Source: Tateyamaria omphalii (GTDB taxonomy: Bacteria; Pseudomonadota; Alphaproteobacteria; Rhodobacterales; Rhodobacteraceae). Taken from it: DNA of 64,000 nt. The DNA is taken from contig NZ_JAHVHT010000001.1 in NCBI RefSeq assembly GCF_019802125.1, forward strand, positions 372,001 through 436,000. The letters are read 5' to 3'. Below the pieces are notes generated by a model that ran no database searches, was not told the origin of the DNA, and saw nothing but the letters and a program-made list of their open reading frames with translations. Shown here in pieces: positions 15,229 through 24,855 of the stretch (positions within the stretch are counted from its first letter, which is position 1; every line of letters starts with the position of its first letter). Made by a program: the position numbers and the translations under genes.

Positions 15229-16791
15229 TCAGTTGATCGTGACCCAGCGCAGGATGAAGAAGTTGTCCGGGCGTTGGGTCAGCTCGATATTGGCCTTGGC
15301 ACCCCAGACGAGCGGTTGGACGTACATCGGCACGTAAGCCACTTCGTCCTGGAGGATGCCCGTGACCTCGTCGAGCATGGCCTGCCGCTTGGTGTCGTCA
15401 ATCTCGGACTGGATCATGGGCAGGAGTTCATCGACGCGGGCGTTCGAGAAGCCGCCGAAGTTCCAGCTGCCCAGCTTCTTTTTCTCGTTCGGGGTTGAGG
15501 CGAGGAAGCGGATCGGGTGTTCGGCGTCGAATGTGCCGGGGGACCAGCCCAGCAGGTACATGTCGTAATTGTCGGCGCGCAGTTCGGGCCAGTAGTTCTG
15601 GACCGGCATAGTGTCGAGCACGGCGGTGATGCCCACTTGCGCCAACATGCCCGTGACGGCCTGACAGACGGCTTCGTCGTTCAGGTAGCGGTCGTTGGGG
15701 CATTTGAGGCCGAAGGAGAAGCCGTTTTCATAGCCTGCTTCGGCCAGTAGCGCCTTTGCTTGCTCCGGGTCGTAGGCCGGGCGGTCGGCGAGGGCTGCCG
15801 AATAGCCGCGCATGGCCGGGCTGACGAGCTGGCTGGCAGGTTCGGCGTTGCCGCGCATGATGGTTTGCAGGATGGCGGGCACGTTGATGGCGTGGGCCAC
15901 GGCCTGCCGCACTCGGGCGTCGGCGAAGGGGTTGGTGTCTGATGTTTCACTGGAATACTTCAGCGCGTCCGCCTCATGCGGGAAGCCGAGCATGATGACG
16001 CGCGCCTCGATCCCCTGGATGACCTGCACGTTGCCTGCGGCGGCGAGGCGCTGCGCGTCCTGGATCGGGACGGGGTTGATCATGTCGACGTCGCCGGACA
16101 GGAGCGCCGCGACGGCGGTGGCGGGGTTCTGGATTGGTGTCAGTTCGGCGCGGGTGATGTTGTGTTCTGCGGTGTCCCACCAATCGGCATTCGGTTCCAG
16201 AACTGTCCGCAGGCCCGGCTCGCGGGCCGTGACCTTGAAGGCACCCGTCCCGTTCGTGTTCAGCGTAGCGTAGTTGCCGCTTTCCTTGTCGGGCAGTGTG
16301 GTATTGTTCGCCTCTGCCCAGCCGCTGTCCATCATCATCCAGTTGGCGATGCTGTCAGGGAAGATCGGGTTCGGGGCCGTAGTCATGATGTCGACGGTGT
16401 AGTCGTCGACCTTGATGACCTCCGACACCGGGGCGAACCAGCTGCGAGTGTCGGAGGCTTCATCGCTGGCGCGCTGGTAGGAGAAGATGACGTCGTCAGC
16501 GTTGAACTCCGCCCCGTCGTGGAAAGTGACGCCCTGGCGCAGCGTGAATCGCCAGCCTTCGCCCGCACCGATGGGTTCCCATGCGGTGGCAAGGGCCGGT
16601 TCGATGGTCATGTCCTTGCCGCGGCGGACGAGGCCTTCGTAGACGTTGTTGAGAAAGCCCAAGACGGCCGCGGAGTTGACCGCGTGCGGGTCCATGGTCT
16701 GCGGGTCGGTGGTTTCCGCCCAGTTGAACTCTTCGGCGAAGACCGGGGGCGCGGCGAGCGCGAGAGCAAGGGGGAGAGTGTAGCGAAACAT
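15229..16791 (-). CDS. Peptide ABC transporter substrate-binding protein (SBP family 5), first copy
   Basis: A 520-residue periplasmic protein. The signal peptide (residues 1-19, MFRYTLPLALALAAPPVFA) precedes EEFNWAETTDPQTMDPH, the usual start of family 5 binding proteins. Further family features are the WRFTLRQGVTFHDGAEFNADDV region and the C-terminal YVPMYVQPLVWGAK. The ATG at 16791 was chosen because AAAGGA lies six bases upstream; an ATG two codons earlier is too close to that site. It delivers peptides or similar solutes to the DppB/DppC channel encoded downstream beyond the opposite-strand OmpA gene. Confidence 0.92.
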   Translation of the reverse strand: MFRYTLPLALALAAPPVFAEEFNWAETTDPQTMDPHAVNSAAVLGFLNNVYEGLVRRGKDMTIEPALATAWEPIGAGEGWRFTLRQGVTFHDGAEFNADDVIFSYQRASDEASDTRSWFAPVSEVIKVDDYTVDIMTTAPNPIFPDSIANWMMMDSGWAEANNTTLPDKESGNYATLNTNGTGAFKVTAREPGLRTVLEPNADWWDTAEHNITRAELTPIQNPATAVAALLSGDVDMINPVPIQDAQRLAAAGNVQVIQGIEARVIMLGFPHEADALKYSSETSDTNPFADARVRQAVAHAINVPAILQTIMRGNAEPASQLVSPAMRGYSAALADRPAYDPEQAKALLAEAGYENGFSFGLKCPNDRYLNDEAVCQAVTGMLAQVGITAVLDTMPVQNYWPELRADNYDMYLLGWSPGTFDAEHPIRFLASTPNEKKKLGSWNFGGFSNARVDELLPMIQSEIDDTKRQAMLDEVTGILQDEVAYVPMYVQPLVWGAKANIELTQRPDNFFILRWVTIN

Positions 16792-17246
16792 GGGCATCCT
16801 TTCTTGGGGCACGAGACGGGCCTGTATGAAGGAGTAGACCCGAGCGAGGTGCAAAAGAGAAGGGTGTCTTCTTTTGTCGATGTTGAGGAAGGCCTGCTTT
16901 GAGCCAAAAGTGTCGTCTTGCTGCTACCGGCGATAGGCCAAATGGGATGGCCCAAAGCAGCTGCCGGTCAGTATCTCGCCTCACTACAGCGCAGCCCGCC
17001 ACAGTCGCTGGTTGCGGCTCTTGCTCGAAAAAATCCTGCGGCGCTTATTCCCCAAGCAGATACGGGACCGCGCACTGCCCGTCGTCTTTCCTGAGAGCTC
17101 GCGCCAAAGGCTGCGGGGCCTGTGTGTCTCTCGCGCCAGACACGAATTCTCGATTTTTCTTTGAACCGTTCGCTGCACTCTCACGACCCATGAGTAATCC
17201 GGCCTGCTGGTCGATCCGCAAACACCAACGCACGAGGCTTACGGAC
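16792..17246. other. 455-base intergenic region without recognised gene
   Basis: This lies between the divergent binding-protein gene and the DUF1214-like gene. It should hold both promoters. An open frame continues from the downstream gene to about 16899, but its translation is rich in Ser, Arg and Cys and unlike a conserved domain. No RNA gene, repeat or clear operator was seen. Confidence 0.5.
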
Positions 17247-18605
17247 ATGACAGAGATACCAAAAGTTACGATCCATGGCACAGGCAAGTCTGGCGACTTG
17301 TTCGCGCCGTTCACTCCGCACCAATCCCGCATGAAAAATGCACTGATAGATTGGCCACAAGATCCCGCCACGCCAGTTGGCTCGCAACGGTTTGCACTGG
17401 CTATCGAGCAAGCCAGGCACACCATGTCGATGGCACCATGGCTGCAGTACAGTGCCAATCCCGAATTGGAACAAGCAGCCGCCGAACGACAGCTCAAGCA
17501 TCAAATAGCCGCCGCTCTTGATCAGGGGTTTGTCCTGCACGACCCGTCTTTCCCCGAGTTTTCCCGGCTTGATAAGCACAATCAATTTGGGCTGGTGAAC
17601 CCTGACAATCTGTACTTCCTGGCCAGTATCGAAACGCCCGGAACCTATCTGATCCACGGCAAACGTGGAACGAGCGCCGATCTACAAATCCAGGTTGGCG
17701 CAGGCGATCCGGGTTTCAACGAAGATCTGACAAGCCCGATTCCCGTCAGCGAAATGGACCGGGGCGACTTGTCGGTCAAACGGAACGGCGAGTTTACAAT
17801 CCTTATCAGTGACACCGAGCCGTGCGACCTGAAGACCGGTGAAAACTGGCTGTGCAACACGAAATCCACTCCGAAAGGAAAGCTGTGCGCAAACAGTATC
17901 CTGATCAGGGAAAGCCTGATGGACTGGGACACGGAAACGGGCGGCACATGGCGTATCGAACGCCTGGACACTGTCGGGAAACCGAACCCGCTGCCCACTC
18001 CGGAGCTTGTGGACCTGCAATACGACCGGGCGGCGCGTTATTTGACCGGCTCCGTCAGAGGCTGGATCAAATTCGTCGAGCAACTCAGGGTCACTTTACC
18101 TGCAAATCATATCAGCCCGACGCGCAAAACCGGGCAGGGCCTGCCGGGGCAATTCAACTCTGCCGGTCATTTCCAGATGCGTGAAGACACGGCCATCCTC
18201 ATTACAGTGGACGCATCTGATGCAAGGTATCAGGGCATTCAACTTGGCGATCTGTGGTTCAACGCCCTTGATTTTCGTCGCCGGCAAACGAGCCTGACGA
18301 CCAAACAGGCGTATCAGAGTAAGGACGGCAAGTATCGCTTTGTGATCAGCGCGAAAGACCCCGGCTTTGAGAACTGGCTGGACCCGGCCGGCGCCTCGAC
18401 AGCTTTTGTTTTCATGCGCTGGCAAGGCATTCCGCACCGCCCCGGAGAAGAACCAAAAGCACCAAACAATCCTGAAAGGGAGATTCTGACGTTTGACCAG
18501 CTCGGGGAAAGGCTGAAATGCGAACCTGATTTTACGCCGGAGCAACGACAAGCCCAACTCGCCGCACGACACGCGAGTGCAATGAAAATTCCACGAGGCT
18601 TCTGA
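17247..18605 (+). CDS. DUF1214-like protein of unknown function
   Basis: A 452-residue soluble protein without signal peptide or membrane helix. The C-terminal part, with YRFVISAKDPGFENWLDPAG followed by FVFMRWQGIP, resembles the end of DUF1214/DUF1254 proteins, where a similar NPGVxNWLDxxG stretch precedes an aromatic beta strand. The middle part (residues about 130-230) is beta-rich. The ATG at 17247 has GAGG at 17234-17237; an ATG at 17190 is possible. Codon use is more AT-tolerant than in neighbouring genes (AAA, ATA, TTT codons are frequent), so recent acquisition is possible. Family assignment is by recall of motif style and is tentative. Confidence 0.5.
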   Translation: MTEIPKVTIHGTGKSGDLFAPFTPHQSRMKNALIDWPQDPATPVGSQRFALAIEQARHTMSMAPWLQYSANPELEQAAAERQLKHQIAAALDQGFVLHDPSFPEFSRLDKHNQFGLVNPDNLYFLASIETPGTYLIHGKRGTSADLQIQVGAGDPGFNEDLTSPIPVSEMDRGDLSVKRNGEFTILISDTEPCDLKTGENWLCNTKSTPKGKLCANSILIRESLMDWDTETGGTWRIERLDTVGKPNPLPTPELVDLQYDRAARYLTGSVRGWIKFVEQLRVTLPANHISPTRKTGQGLPGQFNSAGHFQMREDTAILITVDASDARYQGIQLGDLWFNALDFRRRQTSLTTKQAYQSKDGKYRFVISAKDPGFENWLDPAGASTAFVFMRWQGIPHRPGEEPKAPNNPEREILTFDQLGERLKCEPDFTPEQRQAQLAARHASAMKIPRGF

Positions 18606-18700
18606 TGATCCGGACGCTGCTGTTCAAGTGCCAGCATTATAATTGGGATGGGCCATTCATGGACAGTCGGTAGCGTCCGCAAAGCCCCGCACAGCAGACA

Positions 18701-18732
18701 AAAAAAGGCGGCACCTCTGGCGCCGCCTTTTC
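18701..18732. terminator. Bidirectional Rho-independent terminator
   Basis: AAAAGGCGGC and GCCGCCTTTT form a perfect ten-base stem around a nine-base loop. A-runs and U-runs lie on both sides, so it can stop the rightward DUF1214-like gene and the leftward second binding-protein gene. Confidence 0.88.
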
Positions 18733-18748
18733 TCATTCATCTCAACGC

Positions 18749-20326
18749 TTAGTTGACGCTGAAGTACTTCACCTTGGGCTGGTCTTCTGGATCCACCTCG
18801 ATCCCCATGCCGTCGGCCATGCCCCAGTTCAGCACCTGGTGGTGGATGGGGATGTAGAGCGCTTCGTCCTGCACGACCCGCCAGATGGCTGCGATGTCGG
18901 CGTTGCGTGCTTCGAGATCGGTGTTGGAGGCCAGCGATTTGATCTTGGCGTCCAGCTCGTCATTGTCGAAGCCTGTGCCGTTCCAGGTGCCGACGTCCGA
19001 CTCTCGTCCGTGGACGAGGAAGTTGAAGACATATTCCGAGTCGTAGGTCGGAACGCCCCAGCCGAGCATGTAGAAGTCGGTCTTGCCGTCGGTGATCAGC
19101 GGGAAGTGCTGTGCCTTGGGCTTGGCATCGAGGTTCACGGTGATGCCAATCTGGCCGAGCATACCCACGGCGGCCTGACAGATCGCTTCGTCGTTGATGT
19201 AGCGGTCGTTCGGGCAGTCGAGGCGGATCGAGAAGCCGTCTTCATACCCGGCCTCGGCCAGCAGCGCCTTGGCCGCGTCGAGGTCGGTCGAGGACTCGGC
19301 GTCCATTTCAGCCGTCCAGCCGTTGACGAAGGGCGGGGCGATCATGCCCGCCGGTTCGGACTGGCCGCGCATCACCACCTGGCGGATGGCGTCGCGGTTG
19401 ATGGCCTTGGACATCGCCTGGCGCACACGCACATCCGCGAGCGGGTTGGCCCCGTCGACGTTGTCGGCTTCGATGTCATCGGCGCCCTGGTTCATGCCGA
19501 AGAAGATCACACGGTTTTGCGGGGCTTGCTTGACCGTCAGACCATCGGCGGATTCAACGCGCTGCAGATCCTGAACGGGCATGTCCTGCAGGAAGTTGAT
19601 CTCACCCGACAGGATGGCAGCAACACGGGTCGCGGCGTTCTGGATCGGGGTGTAGACGATCTCGGTCACTTCGAGCGGGAACTGGTCGATGCCCCAGTAA
19701 TTTTCGTTCTTGGTCATCACCGTTTTGACGTCAGGCTCGCGGCTTTGCAGAACATACGGTCCCGTACCATTGGCGTTCGTTGTGGCGTAGGTGATCTCGC
19801 CGCCTTCGAAGTCCTGCACGTTCACGGTGTTGTTCGCCTCGGTCCAGCCTTTGTCCATGATGAACAGGTTGGTGAGGTTCGAGGGCAGGATCGGGTTCGG
19901 GCCATCGGTGACCATTTCGATCGTGTAGTCATCGACCGCACGCACTTCGGTGATCGAGCCGATCAGCTCTTTCATGTCCGAATTGGGCTGCATGGCGCGT
20001 TCGAAGCTGAACACGACGTCTTCTGCCGTGAACTCTTCGCCGCCGTGGAAGGTGACGCCTTCGCGTAGCTTGAAGACCCAGACATTCGGGTCGTCCGCCT
20101 TGGGCGCCCACTCGGTTGCCAGTGCGGGCTCGAACGCGCCGGTCACGTCGCGGATGATGAGCGGTTCGTACATCTGGTGACGAATCGTGTGGGTCGGTCC
20201 TTCGTTCTGCGAATGCGGATCGAGGGTCAGGGCGTCGCCTGCGCGGGCCCATTTCAGCGTTTCCGCGCTCACCAGTGCTGTGCTGGACAGCAGCAGGGCG
20301 GCGGACAGGAATGATGTGAGTTTCAT
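18749..20326 (-). CDS. Peptide ABC transporter substrate-binding protein (SBP family 5), second copy
   Basis: A 525-residue periplasmic protein with a clear signal peptide (MKLTSFLSAALLLSSTALVSA). The mature protein starts ETLKWARAGDALTLDPHSQN, typical of dipeptide/oligopeptide binding proteins. It shares the family layout with the first copy (VFKLREGVTFHGGEEFTAEDV; YEDGFSIRLDCPNDRYINDEA) but is clearly diverged. GGGGAG lies eight bases before the ATG. No permease is adjacent, so it may feed the same DppB/DppC/ATPase machine with a different substrate range, which is an inference. It ends in the shared terminator at about 18715. Confidence 0.92.
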   Translation of the reverse strand: MKLTSFLSAALLLSSTALVSAETLKWARAGDALTLDPHSQNEGPTHTIRHQMYEPLIIRDVTGAFEPALATEWAPKADDPNVWVFKLREGVTFHGGEEFTAEDVVFSFERAMQPNSDMKELIGSITEVRAVDDYTIEMVTDGPNPILPSNLTNLFIMDKGWTEANNTVNVQDFEGGEITYATTNANGTGPYVLQSREPDVKTVMTKNENYWGIDQFPLEVTEIVYTPIQNAATRVAAILSGEINFLQDMPVQDLQRVESADGLTVKQAPQNRVIFFGMNQGADDIEADNVDGANPLADVRVRQAMSKAINRDAIRQVVMRGQSEPAGMIAPPFVNGWTAEMDAESSTDLDAAKALLAEAGYEDGFSIRLDCPNDRYINDEAICQAAVGMLGQIGITVNLDAKPKAQHFPLITDGKTDFYMLGWGVPTYDSEYVFNFLVHGRESDVGTWNGTGFDNDELDAKIKSLASNTDLEARNADIAAIWRVVQDEALYIPIHHQVLNWGMADGMGIEVDPEDQPKVKYFSVN

Positions 20327-20449
20327 GGAAATCTCCCCGTGTTTGTTTTCTAGCCCTGAGTGTTGGTCACTCGGGCAGGATTGGCAAGCAGGTAGGAGAT
20401 GGGATGGCCCGGCTATTGCAGAACCATCCGATTTTTTGTGCGCCGCTGC

Positions 20450-23400
20450 CTACTCTGCCGCCTGGCTGAACGGCGGGTGCAGAACAAAAGGTGCGTCCTT
20501 GGCCTTGTCCTGTAGGGCGGGTGTGTCGGATGACCGGCGCACGCGGTGGATCAAGGCAAAGACCGGCGGTGTGAAGTAGAAGCTGACCACTGTTGAGAGC
20601 AGGACACCACCAGCCACCGACATGGCGAAGGGGGGCCAGAACCCGCCGCCTGCGAGGATCAGGGGGAGAAAGCCCCCGAAGGTCGTGATTGTGGTCGAGA
20701 CGATGTGGCGGCTTGAGCCCATGACGACGTCCACCATGGCGCTCTTGTCGCCGCTGGCAGCCAGGTCGTCTTCTTGAAGACCGGTCAGGATGATGATGGC
20801 CGCGTTGATCGATACACCGATGGAACCGATCACACCAATGATCGCGTTGATACCGAACGGGTACTGGAAAATCGCAAGTGCCAACAGGCTGAGACCGGCC
20901 GAGAGGCCCGAGACGACCAGAACCACTGCCGTCAGTCGGAAGCTGTTGAAGGTGAGTGCGATGGCGGCAATGGACAGCGTCACGATCAGACCGAGTGATG
21001 CGAGCAAGTCGCTGAGCGTGTCGGCGCGCGCGTCGCTGTCGCCGCCCAGTTCGAGCCGCATGCCAGCGGGCACGGCGAAACCGTTGGCCTCAAGTGCTGC
21101 CTGCACGTCGACCAACGCTTCCTCGGGCAGCACGTCGCGCAGGATGAATGCCTGCACCGTGTTCACCCTTTCCCCGTTGCGCCGCGTGATGCTGCTGGCC
21201 GCTGGTTCCAATTTGATAGTCGAGACGGCAGAGAGCGGCAGCGCGGGCCAGCGCCCTTGAGCCGAAAGCTGCGCCGCGTCGGGGCGGAGGATGGGCAGGT
21301 CGCGGATGGCTTGCATCGATCCGCGCGTCGTGTCGCCCAGACGGACCCGGATGGGCAATTCCTCGTCCCCTTCGACCATGGAGCCACCTGTGACGCCTTC
21401 GAGCCCGGCCTGTAGCTGGCCCGCGATCTGGCGCAGGTCGAGGCCAAGGAGTTGCGCTTGGGCTTCGTTTACTGTCACGACCGCCTTGGGGGCGCCGCTG
21501 CCGATGGTGCCGCGGGTGACCAGAACGCTGTCCACGCCGGACATGATGCGCCGCACCTCGTCGCCCGTTTCGCGCAGGCCTGCGAGGTCGGAGCCGACAA
21601 GGCGGATTTCGACAGGTGCGTTCACCGGTGGGCCTTGAACCAGACCACGAACCAGGATTTCGGCCTCGGGCGCCGTCAGCGACAGGGTCGCTTGCAGGTC
21701 GCGCAGTATCTCTTCGGTTGCTTCCGGCGATTGGGTGGTCAGCAGTGCCTGCGCGTGGCCCGGTGCGTTTTCGCGCGCGCCGACGATGTTGTAGTAGAAG
21801 GCTGGCGCGGAGCGGCCGACCGTCCACATCACCTGCTCGATGCGATCATCTGTTAGTAGCCGGTCGTTCAGCCGGGCGACCACCTCTTGAGTGTCCGTGA
21901 TGCCTGCGCCGGGCGCGAGGTCTACCTCGATATAGAACTGGTCGCGGTCCACGCCGGGGAAGAATTGTGCCGTGAGTGTTGGCATGGACAGGAAACCGGT
22001 AACGGGCAGAACCAGGGCCAGAGCGATGGAGCGAACCGGGTTGTTCACGGACCAGCGCAGCGACGCGGCAAAGGCGCGGCTTATGGCGCGGCCTTTGATC
22101 CCGCCTCGGGTGCCGTCCGCAGGCAGCAGGTGCCCTGCAATGGCCGGTGTCAGGGTAATTGCCACGATGAACGACCAGCCGAGCATGATGACGACGGCGA
22201 TGGCGATGGAGCCGACGAAGTCGCCTGCCGGGCCCGGCAGCAGGATCAGTGGCGTGAAAGACAGCGCCGTCGTGATGGTCGAAGCCAGAAGCGGGGCAAA
22301 GAGCCGCTTGACCGACTGGCCCGCCGCTTTCAGGCGGCTTATGCCCTTTTCGAGCCGTTGGCCGACCTCATCCGTCATGACTATACCTGCATCGACCAGC
22401 AGCCCAAGGGCCACGATCAGCCCTGTGACGCTCATCTGGTGGATGGCGAGGCCGATGAAATTCATCGTGAAGAGCGTCGCCAGTGTGACCACAGGCAGGA
22501 TCAGTGCCACAATCATGGCGGAGCGCAATCCAAGCGTCAGCAGCAGCACGCCGACCACAAGTCCGACCCCGATGGCCATGTTCAGCCCCACTTCCTGCAG
22601 GCGCTGTGCGGTGTAGCCGGATTGGTCAAATGTCAGGTCAAGCGAGACGCCGAGCGGAACGGTGGACTGATAGCTCTGGATTTCCTCGCGCACGAACGCG
22701 GCCCATTTGTCGACCTGCAGCCCGCTTTCCAGCTTGGCGCCCAGCAGCACAGCAGGTTTGCCGTTATAGATGGCGAGGTCTGCTTCGGGCATCTTCGGTC
22801 CGCGCGTGATTTCGGCAACCTGGGACAGATAGGTAACGGCGCCCGTGTCCGACCGCCGCACGACGATCTCGCCCAGCCGGTCAAGCGCCCGAACCTCACC
22901 CGCGACCGAGATCAGTAGGTCCGACCCTGCAGGACGCACCCGTCCCGCAGGGCCCTTGGCATCGGCCTGGGCAATGGCTTGGGAGATATCGCTTGCCGTG
23001 AGGCCGAGGGCGGCGGTGGCCACAGGGTCGAGCGTGACCAGCACCTCATCCTCGGGCGCGCCGAACAACTCGACAAGTTCGGTGCCGGGGATGTTGCGGA
23101 GGTCCTGGGCCAGATCGCGTGCGTAGCGGCCCAGGATTGTTGTGGGCGTGCCCGGTTCCGCAGAGAAGGCTGCGATGGTGGCAAAGGCGCTGCCGCCTTC
23201 GGTGTCGAACTCGGGCTCTTGCGCGTCGGCTGGCAGCGTGGGTGACAGCTCGGCCAGATCATCGCGGATCTCGGCCCAGACCTGTTCGATCCGGGCATCG
23301 GGCACGGTCACGCCCAGTTCGACCGACACGATGGAGATGCCGGTGGAGGACGTGCTTTGGATCACGTCGACTTCGGACACTTCTCGCAAGGCATCTTCGA

Positions 23401-23593
23401 TCGGTTGGGTGACGAGCGCCTCGACCCGTGCAGGATCAGCGCCGGGGACCACTGTTGTGACGGTGCCGAAAAGGTTGGTGATTGTCGGGTCTTCTTGCCG
23501 GCCGATGGCCAGCAGGGATGACAGGCCGGCGGCGATGATGACCAGCAGCGCGAGGGCCACGAGGCGGGGCTGGCGGAAGGTGAGGGTCTCCAT
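20450..23593 (-). CDS. RND-family efflux permease with altered proton-relay residues
   Basis: A 1047-residue inner-membrane protein with the RND layout: helix 1, a large periplasmic domain, helices 2-7, a second periplasmic domain and helices 8-12. In helix 4 the usual double aspartate (GLLVDDAIV in AcrB) reads GLLVDAGIV. In helix 10 the usual lysine (SAKNAI) aligns with an asparagine (SINAAI). Two of the residues needed for proton coupling in AcrB are therefore changed. The start overlaps the stop of the adaptor gene by one base (TGATG). It should export hydrophobic or amphiphilic compounds with the adaptor and an outer-membrane channel encoded elsewhere. The divergent TetR gene is the probable regulator. 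Confidence 0.9.
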   Translation of the reverse strand: METLTFRQPRLVALALLVIIAAGLSSLLAIGRQEDPTITNLFGTVTTVVPGADPARVEALVTQPIEDALREVSEVDVIQSTSSTGISIVSVELGVTVPDARIEQVWAEIRDDLAELSPTLPADAQEPEFDTEGGSAFATIAAFSAEPGTPTTILGRYARDLAQDLRNIPGTELVELFGAPEDEVLVTLDPVATAALGLTASDISQAIAQADAKGPAGRVRPAGSDLLISVAGEVRALDRLGEIVVRRSDTGAVTYLSQVAEITRGPKMPEADLAIYNGKPAVLLGAKLESGLQVDKWAAFVREEIQSYQSTVPLGVSLDLTFDQSGYTAQRLQEVGLNMAIGVGLVVGVLLLTLGLRSAMIVALILPVVTLATLFTMNFIGLAIHQMSVTGLIVALGLLVDAGIVMTDEVGQRLEKGISRLKAAGQSVKRLFAPLLASTITTALSFTPLILLPGPAGDFVGSIAIAVVIMLGWSFIVAITLTPAIAGHLLPADGTRGGIKGRAISRAFAASLRWSVNNPVRSIALALVLPVTGFLSMPTLTAQFFPGVDRDQFYIEVDLAPGAGITDTQEVVARLNDRLLTDDRIEQVMWTVGRSAPAFYYNIVGARENAPGHAQALLTTQSPEATEEILRDLQATLSLTAPEAEILVRGLVQGPPVNAPVEIRLVGSDLAGLRETGDEVRRIMSGVDSVLVTRGTIGSGAPKAVVTVNEAQAQLLGLDLRQIAGQLQAGLEGVTGGSMVEGDEELPIRVRLGDTTRGSMQAIRDLPILRPDAAQLSAQGRWPALPLSAVSTIKLEPAASSITRRNGERVNTVQAFILRDVLPEEALVDVQAALEANGFAVPAGMRLELGGDSDARADTLSDLLASLGLIVTLSIAAIALTFNSFRLTAVVLVVSGLSAGLSLLALAIFQYPFGINAIIGVIGSIGVSINAAIIILTGLQEDDLAASGDKSAMVDVVMGSSRHIVSTTITTFGGFLPLILAGGGFWPPFAMSVAGGVLLSTVVSFYFTPPVFALIHRVRRSSDTPALQDKAKDAPFVLHPPFSQAAE

Positions 23594-24759
23594 CAGTTCC
23601 CTCCGGTCACGCGGACCTGATCACCGGGAACCAGCCTGTGCGTGCCATCGGGCACGATCATCGCGTCCCCCTGCAATGTGCCACGGACAAAGGCGGTGTC
23701 GCCCTCGACCTGCAGCACTTCCACGGCGGCCGCTTGAGCGGAGTACAGATCATCCTCTTCCGCTTGCAGGACCGTGACCGTCCACAAACCGCGAACCCCG
23801 TTGCGCAGAGCGCGCAGGGGCACGGCATATCCGGCCTGCTCCAGCTGACCCTGCAACGTCAATGTGCCGGAGGAGAGGTAGACGGGGTCGGTCGTCTCGA
23901 TCTCGAAAAGGGCGGTGCGGGTGCGTGTCTGGGCATCTAGGTCTGCCCGGAAGCCTACGAATGTCGCGTCGTAACGGGTGCCGTCCAGCATGATGGTGGC
24001 GGTTTTTTCGCTGATTGTCGCGGCCAGCTTTGGGTCGATCCCCACGCGAAAGAGCGGCGCGCTGTCTTCGCGAATGTCGAGCACTGGCGCGCCGACGGAC
24101 AGAATCGCGCCCGGATCCACGTGGCGGACGCCGACGAGGCCATCGAAGGGGGCCAGCAATTCGGTTTGGCTGAGCTGCACCTCCACCTGCGTGATGGCAG
24201 CGTCCACTTCTGCGATCTGGGCTTGCAGGGCGGCGAGGTTGAGTGCGGTGTTGTCTACCGCCTGGTCCGAGGCGAAACCACGGTTGCGCAGCTCTTTTTG
24301 CCGGTCGGTGGTGCGGCGCGACAGCTCGGCTTGTGCATCGAGCGCATCGCGTGACGCCATCAGCCGCGCGCGTTCAGCCATCAGAATGCGGGTGTCGAGC
24401 CGGGCGAGAACTTGCCCGGCTTCGACGCGGTCGCCTTCGTCCACGTCAAGGACGTTCAGGCGACCGCTCTGCTCGAACCCCAGCGATACGGTCTGTGCTG
24501 CCTCGACCTGCCCGTGGAACGCGCGGGTGACGGTCATGGCGTTGCTTGGGCTGACCCGCATGGCAGCCACCGTGGTGATGGGGGCGGGCGGCGGCGCATC
24601 AACGGCGGCGGCGCGGGTGGCGAGCGTGGCGCTGCCGATCCAGACCGCGCCTGCCGCCATCGCGACAACGGACGCGGTGCCGGTGAGGGTCACGGCCCGG
24701 CGCAAGGCGCGCTTCCAAAGGGGCGGTTTCGGTGTATCCTTGACGCGGTCGTTGGGCAT
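23593..24759 (-). CDS. RND efflux periplasmic adaptor (membrane fusion protein)
   Basis: A 388-residue protein with an N-terminal membrane anchor (about residues 20-40, VTLTGTASVVAMAAGAVWIG). A lipoyl-like half-motif (GFEQSGRLNVLDVDEGDRVEAGQVLARLD) is followed by an alpha-helical hairpin (about 120-180), the second lipoyl half (LLAPFDGLVGVRHVDPG) and beta-barrel domains. It bridges the inner-membrane pump to an outer-membrane channel. The ATG at 24759 begins MPNDRVKDTPKPP just before the anchor; the frame remains open upstream across the operator. It is first in the pump operon and coupled to the permease gene. Confidence 0.9.
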   Translation of the reverse strand: MPNDRVKDTPKPPLWKRALRRAVTLTGTASVVAMAAGAVWIGSATLATRAAAVDAPPPAPITTVAAMRVSPSNAMTVTRAFHGQVEAAQTVSLGFEQSGRLNVLDVDEGDRVEAGQVLARLDTRILMAERARLMASRDALDAQAELSRRTTDRQKELRNRGFASDQAVDNTALNLAALQAQIAEVDAAITQVEVQLSQTELLAPFDGLVGVRHVDPGAILSVGAPVLDIREDSAPLFRVGIDPKLAATISEKTATIMLDGTRYDATFVGFRADLDAQTRTRTALFEIETTDPVYLSSGTLTLQGQLEQAGYAVPLRALRNGVRGLWTVTVLQAEEDDLYSAQAAAVEVLQVEGDTAFVRGTLQGDAMIVPDGTHRLVPGDQVRVTGGN

Positions 24760-24778
24760 TGTATCCGTCCTTGACAGA

Positions 24779-24797
24779 AAGTAAGGGGTGCTTACTT
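24779..24797. promoter_or_regulatory. Candidate TetR operator
   Basis: The perfect inverted repeat AAGTAAG-GGGTG-CTTACTT lies between the pump operon and the tetR gene. A further half-site-like ACTTACTTT follows at about 24823-24831. TTGACA at 24771-24776 abuts the repeat and could be a -35 element for the rightward gene. Position and symmetry suit autoregulation plus repression of the pump. Confidence 0.7.
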
Positions 24798-24855
24798 GTG
24801 TTTCGAGACATATGTAATAGCCACTTACTTTGGCAAGGGAACAAGGCAAAAAAAG

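Noticed and set aside
16899-17246. N-terminal extension of the DUF1214-like gene
   Set aside because: The extra 116 codons translate to a Ser/Arg/Cys-rich sequence without domain character, and the ATG at 17247 has a usable ribosome binding site.
18839-20068. 409-codon plus-strand open frame
   Set aside because: It lies entirely opposite the second peptide-binding protein gene, which has a signal peptide and family motifs. The frame is a by-product of GC-rich codon use.
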